From positions 6,913,501-6,977,500 of the forward strand of contig CP136896.1 of NCBI GenBank assembly GCA_034359265.1: a DNA stretch of 64,000 nt, given 5' to 3'. Numbering within the stretch: the stretch's first letter is position 1; each line of letters begins with the position of its first letter. The notes beneath the pieces are model-generated. The model made no database searches and was not told the DNA's origin. It saw only the letters and a program-made list of their open reading frames with translations. This document shows positions 11,901-22,834 of this stretch, one piece after another. Origin of the DNA: Canna indica (Eukaryota; Streptophyta; Magnoliopsida; Zingiberales; Cannaceae). Position numbers and translations under genes: made by a program.

Positions 11901-12209
11901 AAAGAGTCTTTATATGTATACATATAATTTTATTAAATAAGTAGTTACTCCTCAAACTTGGCACAAAAGACCAAGTGCAAACTAGGCTAGGCCTGGGCGG
12001 CGCCAGGCCTAGCTTGCGGGTGCAGGAGCAGGCCTGGCCGGGCTTGGCACGCGTGTCGGGATCGACACGGCCCGCTTTTAACCGGTTTCTTAATTTTTGT
12101 CCTAGACCCTACCTGAATTTAATTCGGGTCTATTTGGAACCTACCCAATCGGGTAAATTCCAACTGGTTCCGAGTATATTCGGTACCCATGCACACCCCT
12201 AGTAGAAGT

Positions 12210-14309
12210 GGGATGAGAAGGGCCAAGATCACGTTGATATAATTTAGAAAATATTTCTTTGCTCATTGGTTGTGCTTAAATTACTTGTTAGCTAAATGTT
12301 CTCCTTGTGCTTGCAGCTTTCTCGTTGAAAAGAAATAAAGTTGAAAAATGGAAAATAACACCCTTTTCTTTTTGTAATTTTGTTCAATCTAGTCTTGAGA
12401 TTTGGAAAAGAAAATGGATGGTGATGTGAAAGCTTATGTACTACAGACTAGTGTTTTTTTTTTTTTGCTTTCTTTTGTTCATCAGGGATTTAGGTGTGTG
12501 ACTTGGTTTCTTTTCGAAGTTGAATTAAGATGATTAGATAGCAAACTATAACTAGTAAACTATGGGAAGAATGAAAAGAATGCATTCTAAAGTCCACTGC
12601 TTGTTTCAGTGCATCACAAACAGGGTGAAAAGCTTAAATGTATAAGTTTGAATGTAAAAAAGACTGAGAAAGTATCCAAGAATAGAATCAGAGTGCCAGC
12701 TGATTCAACTTCAAATTGGAGTGTTATATCCAATTCAAAATGGAGTAAAATTCAAGAAAAAAGAAACATAAAATAAATATTTAGGACCACATGAAGTAAA
12801 ATAGCTAGATAGGACCACAAACACTAGCACAGTACTCTTTCAAATCCCTCTCTTGTTTTTTCTATCCTAATTATCTAAAACGTTTTTAGCCTTTCTATTT
12901 TTATATTTTTGTCAATTGAACTCTCAAAATTTATTTTACCTCATAATTTGGCACCCAACATTTGTGAATGAGTTCCAGTATCATCCAAACAACACAAGTC
13001 ATAAATGGTGTCAGTCTTATTGTCATTTCTAATGATGTGCACAGATGCCTTCAATTTGGCATGAAGTTATTGAGGGTGTTTTTTTCACCTAGTCATTTTA
13101 CTGTTCCCCTTTAACATTTTTTACCTTCTTCATTTTTTATCTAATAAAGGCCAGTTAATGAATGCCCTTTTGATTTTAGTCCATAGTTGATCAAATTTGA
13201 TACAAGTAGTGAATTTAACACAGTTTGTGATGGGGTCATTTGAATAAATATTGAAATTGATTTACTATCTTTGAGGACTAAATTTAGATTAAAACAACTT
13301 CAATAGTCAAAACTAACAACTCTCTCCCTCTCTCTTGGCTCATTAATGGCTTCACATTCTTCATAACAAAAAAAGACTTCACTGCTACTGTCCAATTTAA
13401 TAACATAAGCCCCAGAGTAGTATATATCATATGACTTGAATGAATTGCAAATTTCGCTATTTCATCAAAGGAAAATGTCCATGCACTCCATTGTACAGAA
13501 AAAAGCTTGTTAGAGTAAATAATGCAAACATTGAATTTCATATGTAATCTAAATTAATTTAGCAACACAATTAATGTAGCAGAAATGCATGCCTCTGGTT
13601 GGGCAAATGAAAGAATGCCTTGAGTTAACAATCTTCAAGTTACAAGGAGTATTCTTTTTTCAAGATCACATTGTTTTCATGAAAATATTCTTAGTCAAAG
13701 TTCAGGTTCTCCATTACCACTAAAAGCAAACCAGTATTCTTCCAACCTTCATCATTTCTTTTCCTTTATTATTCAGGGCAACAACTGCTGCAGAATTGTT
13801 ATACTTCATTGAACTCTAACTTGGGAATTGTTTAAATCTTCAAAACAATATAGGATTCCAAATTTTAATTTTCCACTCTATTTTTTATTGGGTTTCAAAG
13901 TAGAAGGTTAGGTGATCATTAACATGCCAGCTATGTATCCCTTGATTCTTCTTTTCATTTTGACATTCCTACCCTTTAAAGCTGCAAAATGCTTGCCCTG
14001 ACTGCTTTTTTCCCATACATTTTCAAATTGCAAAATTTGGGACAAGTATTCCAAATGGCTTTAGATAAGGTGCAAGTACTTTGGAGAATAATGAAAAAAG
14101 AAAAGCAGAAACTTGTATCAATAGTTGTAGAAATAGACCCCTCAATGCTCATAAAAGATGAAATCCAATCATCTTTCATTTTCATCTGCTAAAGTCATCA
14201 GCTTTACTTCTCATCAAGAAGAACAAAAGAAAAAAATTAGATCTTTGTGGAACCCACTCAGTCACTAAAAATATGTACAAGCACATGTGGAGTTGTAAGC
14301 AGTTGATCA
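12210..14309. other. Intergenic region without recognised features
   Basis: This is moderately AT-rich, non-repetitive sequence downstream of the NPH3-family gene. Short open frames on both strands show no recognisable domain. The last few hundred bases must include the 3' untranslated region of that gene. Confidence 0.5.
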
Positions 14310-16376
14310 TCAGCAAAGTCTGGGGAGTGTTCTTGAACCACTTGATCTGGATACTTTAGTCTTCATGACCTTTGCCGTTTGTCTCTTCATCTTGTTGCAG
14401 ATTTTCTCCAATTCCATCAGCTTGGTCTGCATTCCTCGCAATTGGGATTTGAGCTTCTCATTTTCCATTGACAAGTCCAGCTTTTTCGCGTAAAGAACAA
14501 TCTGTTCATCATCATGGATTTGATTTTCCTTGTAGTTTTTGAATTGGTTGGTTTCTTCGAGGAGGCTCCTGAGCTTCCTTTGCTGCGAAATGAGAGCTCC
14601 AATCACTGTTCTTGATGGAAATTTTGTATTGATTGCAAGGTGTTTGAAGGATTCTGATGAGAGTTTCTCATAGTTTATGACACTGCAAATCTCTGTCTTC
14701 TCTTCATCTGATAACTGATTATGAACCTGAATATATATCCAAAAGAGGAAACTATAACTTCATCTTAGAGAAGAAAAACCAACAAGACAAAATTTTGATT
14801 AAAATTTGAATCTCTATACCTCAAGATACATGTCGATCGCTCGATAGATCGAATCATAAGAATCTCTTGCTTCATCAGGCAGAGAAGTAACCAATGCCAA
14901 AAACTTAAGAGGCTTCAAGGAAGAATCTGGTGCAACTTCAGCCAAGTATGAATCGAGCAGGCCGCCTGCCAACTTCAGTCTAGTTACCGATTCGCAAACT
15001 TCACTGCTACTGACGAAGTGCTTCAAGAACCTCAAGACTAGATTGACATCATAAAGGCTATCCTTCCCTGATAGGGTTGGAACAAGCAAATTATCCAGTG
15101 TTGCTTGATCAAACTTTTTCCCTATCATTCTCTCCAATTTGTTTTGGGCCTTTTGGCTACATTGGCTTGTCTTCAAGGATGACAAGATCCTGAGAACTCC
15201 AAACAATCCCTTGCATGACACAGAACTTTCATCGAGAGAGTAGAGAAGATCAGTGACAACTTTAGCAACCTTTTTCTTCTCGGATGAGGCATTCTTTAAG
15301 TAGTACATCAAGAACCTACTTATCAAAACATGGTTTGCTTTCTGAACCACCATGTTCTTGACAATCTTCTCAATCATGTCAGGATTCAATGCTACAAGAT
15401 CTTCGAACCACCAGGTCGACTGATGGCTCCCGCTGTTCTTCGCACTTATCGTGCTTCCAGTATCACAAGAGAACCGAAATGCTGAGTTCTCAGGGGATGA
15501 GCTTGTAGGAGTAGCAGCATTGTCAGATGTGGTAATTCTTTCAACAAGGGAATTCATAAGTTTATCCAACATCGCTGAATCTTGGCACTGTTTCAGGACA
15601 CTTACAACCTCAGGCCATGGCCAATAAGGGATCCCCTTAATGGGTCCTCCAGACATCTTCACCAAGCTTGTAGATGAAGAGATTTCACCACTCATCTCCG
15701 CAAAATTCACGGAACCGAGCGAAAGGCAGGTAATAGTAGTGGGATTCATCTGAGTTCTGTCTTTCTTATCATCATTGACTCTGAGGGGCTTTTTAGATGG
15801 TGTGATCAATGAGCTGTTGCTAACCAACTGTTTCAATTTACTGCAGAAGAATGGGAGGGCTTCCTGTAAATGTAATATGATCAGACTTTGTGAATTTTCT
15901 GTTTCTACTAGAAATGTTGTGAATTAAATAATGGACAATGATGTATACCAAAATGCTCAGTGAACAACTCAGGGAAAACAAGTCGGGGAAAAATTTAGGA
16001 TCATTCTTGACCAAGATAGAACCTTTTAATCGGGAGAGCATCCAAATGTGTTAAATTGTAATGGAAGAAGCAAAGTGTCAGTAAATTTCGAGGCAAGAAA
16101 GGTGATCTGTGACTGTAAGCATTCAATGGGCACAACGAATGGAGAACTCAGAATCATTCCCTCTTCAAATGAAAATTTCTCAAAGGCAATAAGCGTTTTT
16201 ACACAGACCTAATTAAACCAGTTTAAGAAAAGTGCACCTATGATTTCCTAGAGAAGAATGTTAAATCCAAAATTGCTCAGAATTATGCATCTCTATGAAG
16301 TGGGAGAAAAAGCTTTTACCTTATCAACCAGGAAGGTCTTTTCTCCATTGACATGCACCTCAAGATCACAAGTCAT
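14310..16376 (-). CDS. NPH3-family (BTB/NPH3) protein with reduced BTB domain
   Basis: The family acts as substrate adaptors of CUL3 ubiquitin ligases in plant light and auxin signalling. My model has three exons: 16320-16376 (ATG at 16374-16376), 14820-15863 and 14310-14726, all in phase 0 with GT-AG introns, giving 505 residues. Exon 1 encodes the first BTB strands (CDLEVHVNGEKTFLVD). The next residues, LPFFCSKLKQLV, fit the following helix. The canonical DFPGG...RFCYN core is missing and is replaced by a Lys/Asp/Thr-rich stretch. From IPYWPWPEVVSVLKQC (about residue 105) the NPH3 domain is complete: WWFEDL, RFLMYYLKNA, SVSCKGLFGVLRIL, YRAIDMYLEVH, and the Tyr region INYEKLSSESFKHLA. The tail is a coiled coil ending in a Ser/Arg-rich end. 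It resembles the At3g22104/At3g19850 group. The 457-bp first intron has no convincing BTB exon; a 19-codon candidate was considered and rejected. Either this is a genuinely degenerate BTB, or the exon was lost. Confidence 0.85.
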
Positions 16377-17329
16377 TGGCACTGCTTAGAAGAGTTGGAA
16401 TGCTCTGAAGAACCCCGGCTGGTTATGACAAGAAATCCACTCTACTTTGATGATGATAAAGAAGAACGAAGAAGGTGATCTTGGAAGGCAAAAGAAGTTC
16501 TACCTTGTCATAAGAGAAGGAAAAAAGAGAAAAGAGGAAAACCAGTCACATCCTAAAGAGCCAAAGCAGCAGCATCTGGTGGTATAATGCTCATTGCCCA
16601 AAGCTTTTTGTGTCATATCTTTCTCCCCAGTGTAATTCTCATCCCCTTACTGTGTGGCTCAGTGCCTCGCTTCAGTGTTTAGACTCTCAGTTCTTCTCCA
16701 GAACACATCACATAGAAAAAAGACTGCCTCCAGCAATCATCTCTCGAAGTCAAAGTGCAGAAGCTTCCCCCATGTGAAGTTTGTGTTCTCTCATCAAATG
16801 GAGGAAGAGTGAGAGGCACAGGAGTGGAGACAGGAGCAGCCCTTTTACTATGTCTGCATCTGCAAGTTGGTAATGGGTACCTAATGCTGCAGCCTGTATC
16901 TTGTGAATCTTATGGTCCCATCTGTCACACACTCTTGCATGGGTCATGAATGAGATCAACGTCATCCGATGTTTTCTTCTTTTTCTTTTAATCTCAATTC
17001 GGGTTAGGCTTTGAACCGATTGTGCCGCCGTTTGTGATCAATTCAAACTGATGAAGGCAGATGTGCGGTATGAGTATGGCCAATTTTCATCAAACTTAAT
17101 CGGTTTTTGACCATTTTAATTAATTTTGGAACTTTAATTTATTATTTGATGTGGCAAAAATGAGCCTTTGAAGAATGTGACTGAAAATGATGCGTAAAGA
17201 AACCAATGGGCTGGCCCATGAATGAGAACCCTAATTTCTTTAGAAGATTTTGTGGCGGTAATATGGTGGGTTGGGAGTAGAAGGGGAAGCAGCATCAACC
17301 CTACGTCGTGTCTTCTTATTTATTTCTAG
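16377..17329. other. Upstream region of the NPH3-family gene
   Basis: This contains the 5' leader and promoter of the minus-strand gene. There is no clear TATA box at a decisive distance. Short open frames on both strands at 16750-16965 are mutual shadows without domain resemblance. Confidence 0.4.
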
Positions 17330-18000
17330 TTGGGGTGAGCATGGACCGGTTAACCGGTCCATTAGCAATTTTATTAATCGGTTCATTAACTTCGATTTTT
17401 CAAAATCATTAATCGTAAATCGGTCCATTAACTTTGATTAACCGTCATTTCGGTTTTTTCGGTTCGATTAACCGGTAATTTCCGGTTAATCAATAAAAAA
17501 ATTTAACCTACAAATATTATAATATTATACAAATCACATATGAAGAAATTTTCAAATAAATATCGAATTCTCATTGAGAAAAAAGAAGAAAAAGTAAAAT
17601 AATTTGAACCAAGATAATGTGCCGCAAAAATTATTATTATTATTTTTTTAATATTTTTATTTTTTAATACTTTTTTTATACTTTTTTAATACTTTTTTAT
17701 AATTTTTTTGTAATTTATAAATTATTTTTTAGTTTTTTAAATTAATAAATCATTATTTAATATATATATATAATATTAAAAATTAATCAATTATGTTGAA
17801 CTGGTCGATTAACCGAAATTGGTGGACTTTTTAAACCATGGACCGAACTCGAAACCGAAAATCGAATTTTCCAAAAATAAAATCTGAAACCGAAAAAACC
17901 GGTTCAGTTAACCAAAAAACTAGTTCAGTTAATCGAAAAACCGGTTTGGTTTCGATCGGTTTTTCGATTAACTGAAAAATCTTTTTTTTTCTCAGCCCTA
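17330..18000. mobile_element. hAT-type MITE (671 bp) with perfect 8-bp target duplication
   Basis: The left end TTGGGGTGAGC and right end CTCAGCCCTA are flanked on both sides by ATTTCTAG (17322-17329 and 18001-18008). The interior carries GGACCGGTTAACCGGTCC near the left end and CGGTTTTTCG repeats near the right. Interior sequences match the MITE at 760-1470 in the opposite orientation, so both belong to one family. It is non-coding. Confidence 0.95.
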
Positions 18001-18571
18001 ATTTCTAGCTATATTGAGGCATAGAAATACCCAAGAGCTTAAGAACCGTCGAAGAGCTAGTGCAATGGGCTTCTTCGTATCTTAGATGCATTTGAGATCT
18101 TTTTGTAATGTTATCGACGCATAAAAATGATCGAGAATAATAATTATTATTATTTTAAAATAAAATATATTCTATATTAATTGCCAATGATATTTTGTGA
18201 TAATTTAGGATTGGTATTATAATAAATATTCTCCTAATAAAGATGAGATAATGTAGGAATATTCTCCTAATAAAGACAAGATAATGTAGGAGAAATTATA
18301 GGACTAATTATAGGCTGATTGCTAGTTGCATTAGTGTATATATTGAGCATGATTGTATAGACAATATTCATTGAATTCTATTGAAAAAATATTCTCTGAT
18401 TATTCTTATTCTTCTCCATATGTTAAACCTCTCTGATTTTATTATGGTATCTAGAGCTTAGAATTTTTTTCCGGTTATCCCTATTTGTAACTCTGATCCT
18501 GTCACATCTTTCGTGTTTTATTCCCCTTCGGTGTTTTGTGTTTATTCTGTATTCGATCAATCTGAAAATCA

Positions 18572-19430
18572 ATGGATTCTCGTGACCTGCTCTCAACCAA
18601 ATTTGATGGCAAGAATTTTCAAATCTGGGAATTCCACTTTAGGATTTTTGTTCAAGTCAAGGGCCTATATATTCAGAATGCTAAACGGTTCAACAAAACA
18701 ACTCACAAATGACAAGGAGTTGGATGTATGGAGATCAAATAATGTCAAAGTCATAACTTGGATCCTCAATTCTGTCTGTGTTGAGATTGTCATGGGGCTC
18801 CGTCCGTTTAAGTATGCATCAAAGATGTAGAGTCACCTGCAAACCATCTACACTCAAAGAAATCTGGCAAGGGAGTTTGAGTTGGAGCGTTCTCTTGCGG
18901 AATGCAAATAAGGTGAGAAGGATGTCCGTAGTTTTAATTCTATTATGCTTACAAGTGAACATGATCATAATATGGGAGGATCACTATCTGCTGCTGGCCT
19001 CAAGGAAGTTATGGCTGAACGAAAGAAAACAAGAATTGTCCAATTTCTCATGAAGCTCGGACCCGAGTTTGAATCTCTCGGGGCTAGCATTCTCAACAGA
19101 GAGACAATGCTTGATCTGGATGTGGTCATATCAGAAGTTTTACGTGAGGAAACTCGGTTGGGTAGTCAAACCGCTATGGATGCCTCTTTCTCCATGGAGA
19201 CAGCTATTGTTGCTTCTAGATATCCCTCACTACTGGTAATTCTGGTAACAAAAGAGTTTAGTGTTTTGAATGCAAGGAATTTGGGCATGTGGTAGCTCAT
19301 TGTAGGAAGAGAAATATTTATAATTAAATTATTGCAAGAAGTCAGGGCATATTGTTCTTGATTGCAACAAACGATCTGGAAAACGTCCTCCTTCACATAA
19401 GGCATACCAAACTATTGTTGTGGGATCAGA
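18572..19430 (+). pseudogene. Copia gag (UBN2-type) with zinc knuckles, frameshifted
   Basis: The ATG at 18572 starts with a KFDGKNFQIWEFHFRIF segment typical of Copia gag. The frame breaks at about 18665 and again near 18880 and 19230. Downstream pieces include LKLGPEF/FESLGASI-like sequence and two zinc knuckles: C-F-E-C-x4-H-x4-C (about 19270) and a second Y-C-K-K-SGH-x4-C. The intact protein would form the virus-like particle around element RNA. It is inactive as it stands. Confidence 0.8.
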
Positions 19431-20344
19431 GGTGCAACCAGCAGCACATCCTACAATGGATGATGGCAAAGACATTCAGAAGATGATCCAAAAGTCTATT
19501 GCTGATGCCTTTAGTGCCCTGACTGCAGCTTATCCTGGCAAGAATTTTAATATAAATTCAATGGCATCACATCTTGATTCGGCTGCATCTAATCATATGA
19601 CAGGGGATTACCAAAAATTCACTACACTTACTAAAACACATAACAAGCATGATATTGTCACAGCCAATGGTCAAATGATACCTACATCTGGTATTTGCAC
19701 AGTTGATACTTTCTCCAAAGTCTTTTATGTACCTAAACTAACTGCAAATCTTCTCTCTGTTTGGCCAATTAGTTGAGCAAAATTATTAGGTTCTCTTCTC
19801 ACCTCATGGTTGTGTTGTTCAAAACATGTTGACAGGGAAGGTGATGGCAAGGGGCTGTAAGGTTGGCGGGCTATTCCTTCTTCGATCCACATCTTCACCA
19901 AAACATGCATGTTTTCTTTCTGCTTCTTCAGCTGATATTGCATCTTCCAATAAATTATGACATCTATGACATCTCCGTTTAGGGCATCCACATTCTTCAC
20001 GTTTAAATTTTATGTTGAAATCTTGTATTTTGCTTGGCAATAAAACTTTGGCTTTTCCCTCTAAACTAACTTGTGAAAGTTGTGCAAAGTCTAAAAGTCA
20101 TAAACTTCCATTTTCATCAAATAATACCACTTATTCTAGTGTCTTTGATTTAATTCATAGTGATATTTAGGGCCATCTCCAGTTGTGTCACGATTAGGGT
20201 TATCGTTATTTCATCCTGTTTATTGATCATGTTACAAGGTACACATGGGTTTACTTTCTCAAAACAAAAAAATTAGTTTGATAAGGAAATTAAAACCTTT
20301 CGATTTGATTCAGGGGGCCGGGAATATGTCAACACAGATCTTAG
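19431..20344 (+). pseudogene. Copia protease and partial integrase, broken
   Basis: The frame running to a stop at 19776 contains LDSAASNHMTG, the Copia aspartic protease site, with Ala where the catalytic D-S/T-G motif needs Gly. The end VPKLTANLLSV is the usual protease C-terminus. After frame breaks, the GAG-pre-integrase remnant (CESCAKSK) and the integrase core start (DLIHSDI, then a Trp codon turned to TAG, then RYTWVYFLK) are recognisable up to about 20330. The reading frame ends in the deletion junction. Confidence 0.75.
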
Positions 20345-20425
20345 TAAATATTCTCCTAATAAAGACCAGATAATGTAGGAATAATCTCCTAATAAAGACA
20401 AGATAATGTAGGAGAGATTATATGT

Positions 20426-20582
20426 CTTGGGATTATGTGTCATTTTTGTACTTATACAATGCATCCAGGTTTTCTTTTGTATATGTCTAGTGAAAAAGAT
20501 AATCAAGACATAGAAATAGTATCGTATAAAGTGTTTGTGAAATGAAATTTACGTTAGTATCTAATATAAGCTATTTCTTTTA
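20426..20582. other. Short spacer before the foldback element
   Basis: No feature was recognised. The last nine bases (TTTCTTTTA, 20574-20582) form the left target duplication of the following element. Confidence 0.5.
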
Positions 20583-21941
20583 GGATTATTAGACGAAAAT
20601 GACCACAACTTTTGCGAATTTTTTAATTTTGGTCAATCATTTGATTGGTCTCAATTGCATATAAGAAATTTAACATTGGTTCCAATAATGACCCCTCATT
20701 AGCTAGCCGTGATGCCGCTCATTAACTTGCTGACGTGGCGATTCAAAAATAATTTTTAAATATCGCCACGTCAGAAGGGATCCACGTAGATTTAAGTGGT
20801 TATTAGACGTAAATGACCTCAACTTTCATGCATTTCTCAATTTTGGTCAATCATTTGATTGGTCTCAATTGTATATAAGAAGTTTAACATTGATTCCAAT
20901 AATGACCTCATATATATGTACAATCAAATTCCACACTGCACACCGATATATATGTACCATCAAATACGACATTGGTATATGTGTATCATCAAACACCATA
21001 CTACACACTGATATATACACCACACTAAATTATACTGATATCAGTTGTATCAAAAAGAAAAAGAATACTTCAATCTGATAACATCATATACACCATCAAA
21101 AATATTGAAATATCATACTATACCGAAACATACACCATAAAAAATACAACACCAAAAATACACCATAAAAAATACAACACTATACTAGTGTTATCTGTAT
21201 GATATATCTATTTCAAAAGATACTTCATTTTTTATATTATGGTGTTATCAGTATGATATATCAGTTTCAAAAGATATTTCATTTTTTTAATGGTGTTATC
21301 GTATTTGATGGTATTTTTGGGACGAGTGTATTTGATATTTTAGTATAGTGTTGTATTTTTTAATTATGGTGTTTTCTTGATGGTGTATGTTTCAATATAG
21401 TATGATGCTTCAATATTTTTGATGGTGTATTTGATGTTATCAAATTGAAGTGTTCTTTTTTTCTTTTTGATACTATTGATATCAGTATAGGGCAATGTGG
21501 TGTATATATCAGCGTGCAGTGTGGTGTTTGATGATACATATATATATCAATGTGGTGTTTGATGATACATTTATATTAGTGTGCAGTTTGGAGTTTGATC
21601 ATACATATATATAGGGTCATTATTGGAATCAATGTTAAACTTCTTATATGCAATTAAGACCAATCAAAGAATTGATCAAAATTAAAAAAATTGTAAAAGT
21701 TGAGGCTATTTTCGTCTAATAACCACTTAAATCTACGTGGATCCCTTCTGACGTGATGATATTTAAAGATTATTTTCGGACCGCCATGTCAACAAGTTAA
21801 CGGGCGACATCACGGCTAGTTGACGGGGGGGGGGGGGGGGGGGCATTATTGAAACTAATGTTAAACAATTGAGACCAATTAAAGGATTGATCAAAATTGA
21901 AAAATTCACAGAAGTTAGAGCCATTTTCGTCTAATAACTCT
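20583..21941. mobile_element. Mutator-like foldback element: 1.36-kb near-palindrome
   Basis: The ends read GGATTATTAGACGAAAATG at the left and, reverse-complemented from the right, GAGTTATTAGACGAAAATG. The flanks TTTCTTTTA (20574-20582) and TCTCTTTTA (21942-21950) match at 8 of 9, fitting the 9-bp duplications of Mutator-like elements. The arms continue to pair through almost the whole element. An inner copy of the terminal sequence lies at 20796-20925 and pairs with 21605-21727, so the terminal repeat itself was duplicated. The centre (about 21180-21340) has two direct copies of a GATATATC-TTTCAAAAGATA unit. There is no transposase; mobilisation would depend on another element. Confidence 0.85.
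21825..21843. repeat. Run of 19 guanines
   Basis: An uninterrupted G19 tract sits in the right arm of the foldback element. The corresponding place in the left arm (about 20690-20700) reads TGACCCCTC, so the tract grew or was miscalled in one arm only. Length in the assembly may be inexact. Confidence 0.9.
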
Positions 21942-21950
21942 CTCTTTTAC

Positions 21951-22177
21951 ACGTAAGTATACTTATATTTCAAATTGACACAATAATCTACATTTCGTGA
22001 TGCATATATTCTCTTTCTTTTCATTGGACTAACTTACTCGTTTTTTTTTTGAAAACCACTTGGGCAAAATAGTTACAAATAGCTTTTCAAGAGATTCTTC
22101 GATATCCTCGATTAATGTGTATTTCCCATTATGGCACGCCTTCGACTCCTGTTCCTGATAAGTCACACGCCGCTTGG
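21951..22177. other. Spacer with no recognised feature
   Basis: A short AT-rich stretch between two mobile elements. The last bases CCGCTTGG are the left flank of the following MITE. Confidence 0.4.
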
Positions 22178-22633
22178 TAGGGGTGAGCAAAATCCGAACC
22201 GACCTGAATAATTCAAAAAAATCAATCCGAAAATTTAATTCGGGTCGAATTATACAGATAAGTCGGGTCGGATCAAGTGAAAACCTTGATATACCCGACC
22301 CAACCGAACAGTAAGTTTAATACATATTTATGTATATTATAGTTATAAAAGTTAATATTGGCTTGGTAGTCAAAGGGTTAAATTTGAAATTTAAAAGGTT
22401 TTGAGTTTAATTTCTAGTGAAGTTATATTTTTAATACCACTTTCTACCTTTTTTGGGTTAATCGGGTCGGGGCCCGATTTTACTCCGGTTAATCGGGTCG
22501 GGGCCCGATTTTACTCCGGTTAATTGGGTCGAGCTCCGAAATCTTACTCGGGTAGAGTCGAATTGTGTAGGAGTCTACTTATTCATGTTCGAATTATTCG
22601 GGTCGAGTCGGATTCGACCGATGCTCACCTCTA
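22178..22633. mobile_element. hAT-type MITE (456 bp) with tRNA-like core
   Basis: The ends are TAGGGGTGAGC and GCTCACCTCTA. The flanks CCGCTTGG (22170-22177) and TTGCTTGG (22634-22641) match at 6 of 8. Subterminal regions carry the CGGGTCG motif in both orientations, with a tandem pair of GGTTAATCGGGTCGGGGC units near 22455-22520. A tRNA-like segment lies at 22359-22425. No coding sequence. Confidence 0.85.
22359..22425 (+). other. tRNA-like segment inside the MITE
   Basis: GGCTTGGTAGTCAAAGGG resembles a tRNA D-arm with an A-box. About 25 bp later GGTTTTGAGTTTAATTTC resembles a T-arm with a decayed B-box (GGTTCGANTCC consensus). A complete cloverleaf is not present. Confidence 0.4.
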
Positions 22634-22723
22634 TTGCTTGGTTCAAGCAAAATTTTTGGATCATTGTATATCCTTCCAACCACCAACTACAAACAACCAA
22701 AAATTGCTCTTGCTCGTTATCTC

Positions 22724-22834
22724 TCATGAACATCCTTAAGTGGAATTTAAGGGGTGTCTTTAGGCATCAAGTCACTGATCACTTGTTTCTTTTGTTGAAT
22801 AAGCAAGTTTTTTTGAGAATTCTATCAAAAGTAT
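22724..22834 (+). pseudogene. Possible LINE endonuclease start, tiny fragment
   Basis: An ATG frame begins MNILKWNLRG, close to the MN(I/F)LxWNxRG start of the APE-type endonuclease in plant L1 ORF2 (compare MNFLCWNVRG in the LINE at 50032-56205). About 35 codons follow before similarity fades. It could be coincidence in an AT-rich context. Confidence 0.35.

Larger units (their letters stand above)
11261..12201. mobile_element. Composite hAT-type non-autonomous element with a nested MITE
   Basis: The left end CTAGGGGTGAG and right end CACACCCCTA are flanked by GCAGAAGT (11253-11260) and GTAGAAGT (12202-12209), 7 of 8 identical. Just inside the left end is a second motif, AGATGGTAATAGGCC, like the end of the element at 24924-25421, so this is probably one hAT MITE nested in or fused with another. 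A tRNA-like segment (11333-11389, minus) and a separate MITE (11392-11900) lie inside. The right third is GC-rich (GGCCTGGGCGGCG). No coding frame was accepted. Confidence 0.75.
18160..20425 (+). mobile_element. Decayed, internally deleted Copia retrotransposon
   Basis: A 5' LTR remnant (to about 18444) is followed by TGGTATCTAGAGC, a variant of the initiator tRNA-Met primer site. Gag, protease and the start of integrase follow in the Copia order. At about 20345 the sequence jumps from integrase (TTTCGATTTGATTCAGGGGG region) into a piece that matches the LTR at 18223-18300. Both LTR pieces contain the same 32-bp internal duplication built around CTCCTAATAAAGA. Reverse transcriptase, RNase H and most of integrase are missing. 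Confidence 0.8.

Noticed and set aside
15838..16041. Minus-strand open frame inside the first intron of the NPH3-family gene as a missing BTB exon
   Set aside because: A 19-codon exon could be spliced in phase (acceptor GGTCAAG, donor TTTTG/GTATAC), but the peptide (FFPDLFSLSCSLSIL) has no DFPGG or FxxxRFCYN match and direct exon 1 to exon 2 splicing is also in frame.
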